A DNA stretch of 64,000 nucleotides from Megalopta genalis (taxonomy: Eukaryota; Arthropoda; Insecta; Hymenoptera; Halictidae), in NCBI RefSeq assembly GCF_051020955.1, contig NW_027477107.1:1-64000 (forward strand), read 5' to 3'. This document shows positions 63,195-64,000 of this stretch, in pieces; position 1 is the stretch's first letter, and each line of letters opens with the position of its first letter. Under the pieces are notes generated by a model. The model had not been told where the DNA came from, made no database searches, and worked only from the letters and a program-made list of their open reading frames with translations. Both the position numbers and the translations under genes were made by a program.

Positions 63195-64000
63195 ACTCGT
63201 TCGTTTAACATGCAGTTAAATCTAAATAACGTATATCACAAGGATTTGTGGCTAAACCATTTGATTCGCATGGATTTGAAGATAAGCCTTGTACTTCGCA
63301 TTAATTGCAAGATAAATCACGTGTTTTGCATGGATTTGAAGCTAAACCTTCTACATCGCATTGATTTGAAGCTAAATCATGTGTATCGCATGCAGTTGAA
63401 GCTAAATCATGTCTTTCACAAGTATTTGAAGATGAACCATTTGAATTGCATTGATTTGAACCCGAGCCTTCTACTTCGCACTGATTTGCAGCTAAATAAT
63501 GTGTTTCTCATGGATTTGAAGCTAAACCTTCTACATTGAATTGATTTGCAGCTGAGTCATGTGTTTCGCATGGATTTGAAGCTAACTCGATCGTTTCGCC
63601 TGTATTCGAAGCTATATCACTTATATCGCAAGTATTTGAAGCTAAATCATGTGTTACGCTTGAATTTGAAGCTAAACCTTCTACATCGCATTGATTTGAA
63701 GCTAAATCATGTGTCTCGCATGGAATTGAAACTACCTCGTTTGTTCCTACAGCTTTTGAAGCTATATCACTTATATCGCAAGTATTTGAAGCTAAATCAT
63801 ATGTGTCGCATGGATTTGAAGCTGAACCTACTACATCGCATTGATTTGAAGCTAAATCTTGTGTATCGCATGGATTTGAAGCTTAACTTTCTACATCGCA
63901 TTGATTTGAAGCTAAAGCATGTATATAGCATGGATTTGAAGCTAACTCGTTTGTCTCGCATGCAGTTGTAGCTAAATAATGTATATCACAAGCATTTGTA
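63195..64000. repeat. Return to left-family sequence
   Basis: From 63,195 to about 63,854 the sequence follows positions 741-1,400 at a constant offset of 62,454 bp with scattered differences. It shares the ATTAATTG lesion at 63,301 and the TCA stop at 63,508. After about 63,854 it resembles other left-family units. The array clearly continues past the right edge. Confidence 0.85.

Larger units (their letters stand above)
1..64000. repeat. 30-bp tandem repeat array filling the whole window
   Basis: Every stretch of the window resolves into a 30-bp unit. The first ten bases are nearly constant (TTTGAAGCTA). Bases 11-21 vary by unit class. Bases 22-30 are usually TCGCATGGA, TCGCATTGA, TCGCCTGCA or TCGCAAGTA. 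All units point the same way and I found no inverted copies. The register slips only at 1-bp indels and a few odd junctions: unit starts lie at 9 modulo 30 at the left edge and 5 modulo 30 at the right edge. About a dozen unit classes recur in fixed order, often as a 60-bp GGA/TGA pair. No unique flanking DNA is present, so both array ends lie outside the window. Such size and homogenisation is typical of eukaryotic satellite or minisatellite DNA; that assignment is inference. Confidence 0.97.

Noticed and set aside
1..64000. CRISPR array (regularly spaced short repeats)
   Set aside because: There are no unique spacers between repeats; units are directly adjacent and the supposed spacers are just variable unit middles. 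No cas genes are present.
1..64000. Transposons, tRNA, rRNA, telomere repeats, inverted units
   Set aside because: I looked on both strands and found none; every stretch is assigned to the 30-bp unit in one orientation.

Overview
The window is one uninterrupted tandem array. From the first base to the last it is built from a 30-bp unit, about 2,100 head-to-tail copies, all in the same orientation. I see no unique sequence, no mobile element, no tRNA or rRNA, no CRISPR array and no conventional gene. The unit opens with TTTGAAGCTA, carries a variable middle of about 11 bases, and closes with TCGCATGGA, TCGCATTGA, TCGCCTGCA or TCGCAAGTA. Common units are about 37% GC by count. An array of more than 64 kb with nested higher-order repeats points to a eukaryotic chromosome (satellite/minisatellite, or a giant repeat-coding locus). 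Nothing in the window identifies the organism.

Layout. Positions 1-39,951 belong to a 'left' higher-order family. It has nested periods of 1,802, 4,324, 5,404, 9,651 and 13,943 bp, with copies differing by only a few bases per kb. At about 39,952 it switches abruptly to a 'right' family (39,952 to about 57,912) with nested periods of 1,142 and 2,013 bp and a 12,947-bp long-range copy. From about 57.9 to 63.2 kb the units are much more diverged and only short local duplications (60, 210 and 240 bp) are visible. From 63,195 to the end the sequence resembles positions 741-1,400 again, so the array probably continues beyond both edges.

Coding question. A 30-bp period is ten codons, so any frame whose unit lacks a stop stays open for long distances. 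Three frames do this. The longest ORFs are on the + strand (a Leu/Asn/Lys/Arg-rich 'DLKLN' decapeptide), but I regard them as spurious. The better candidate is the minus strand, which reads a cysteine-bearing acidic decapeptide S-N-x-C-[DE]-x-x-[DEG]-[LI]-A. No common unit has a stop in that frame, and the most variable wobble site (unit base 21) always leaves Asp or Glu in the common unit classes. In the most diverged tract the frame stays open for 464 codons (60,234-61,625). In the homogenised parts it is broken by a small set of lesions copied with the higher-order repeats: a linked +1 T/TAA cassette seen at least 40 times, a -1 deletion, and several recurrent nonsense changes. The simplest reading is a satellite-like array amplified from a former, or partly surviving, decapeptide-repeat gene on the minus strand. 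A purely non-coding minisatellite remains possible.

Nothing here can be described as genes working together. The informative content is the repeat architecture, the linked lesions and the candidate minus-strand frame.
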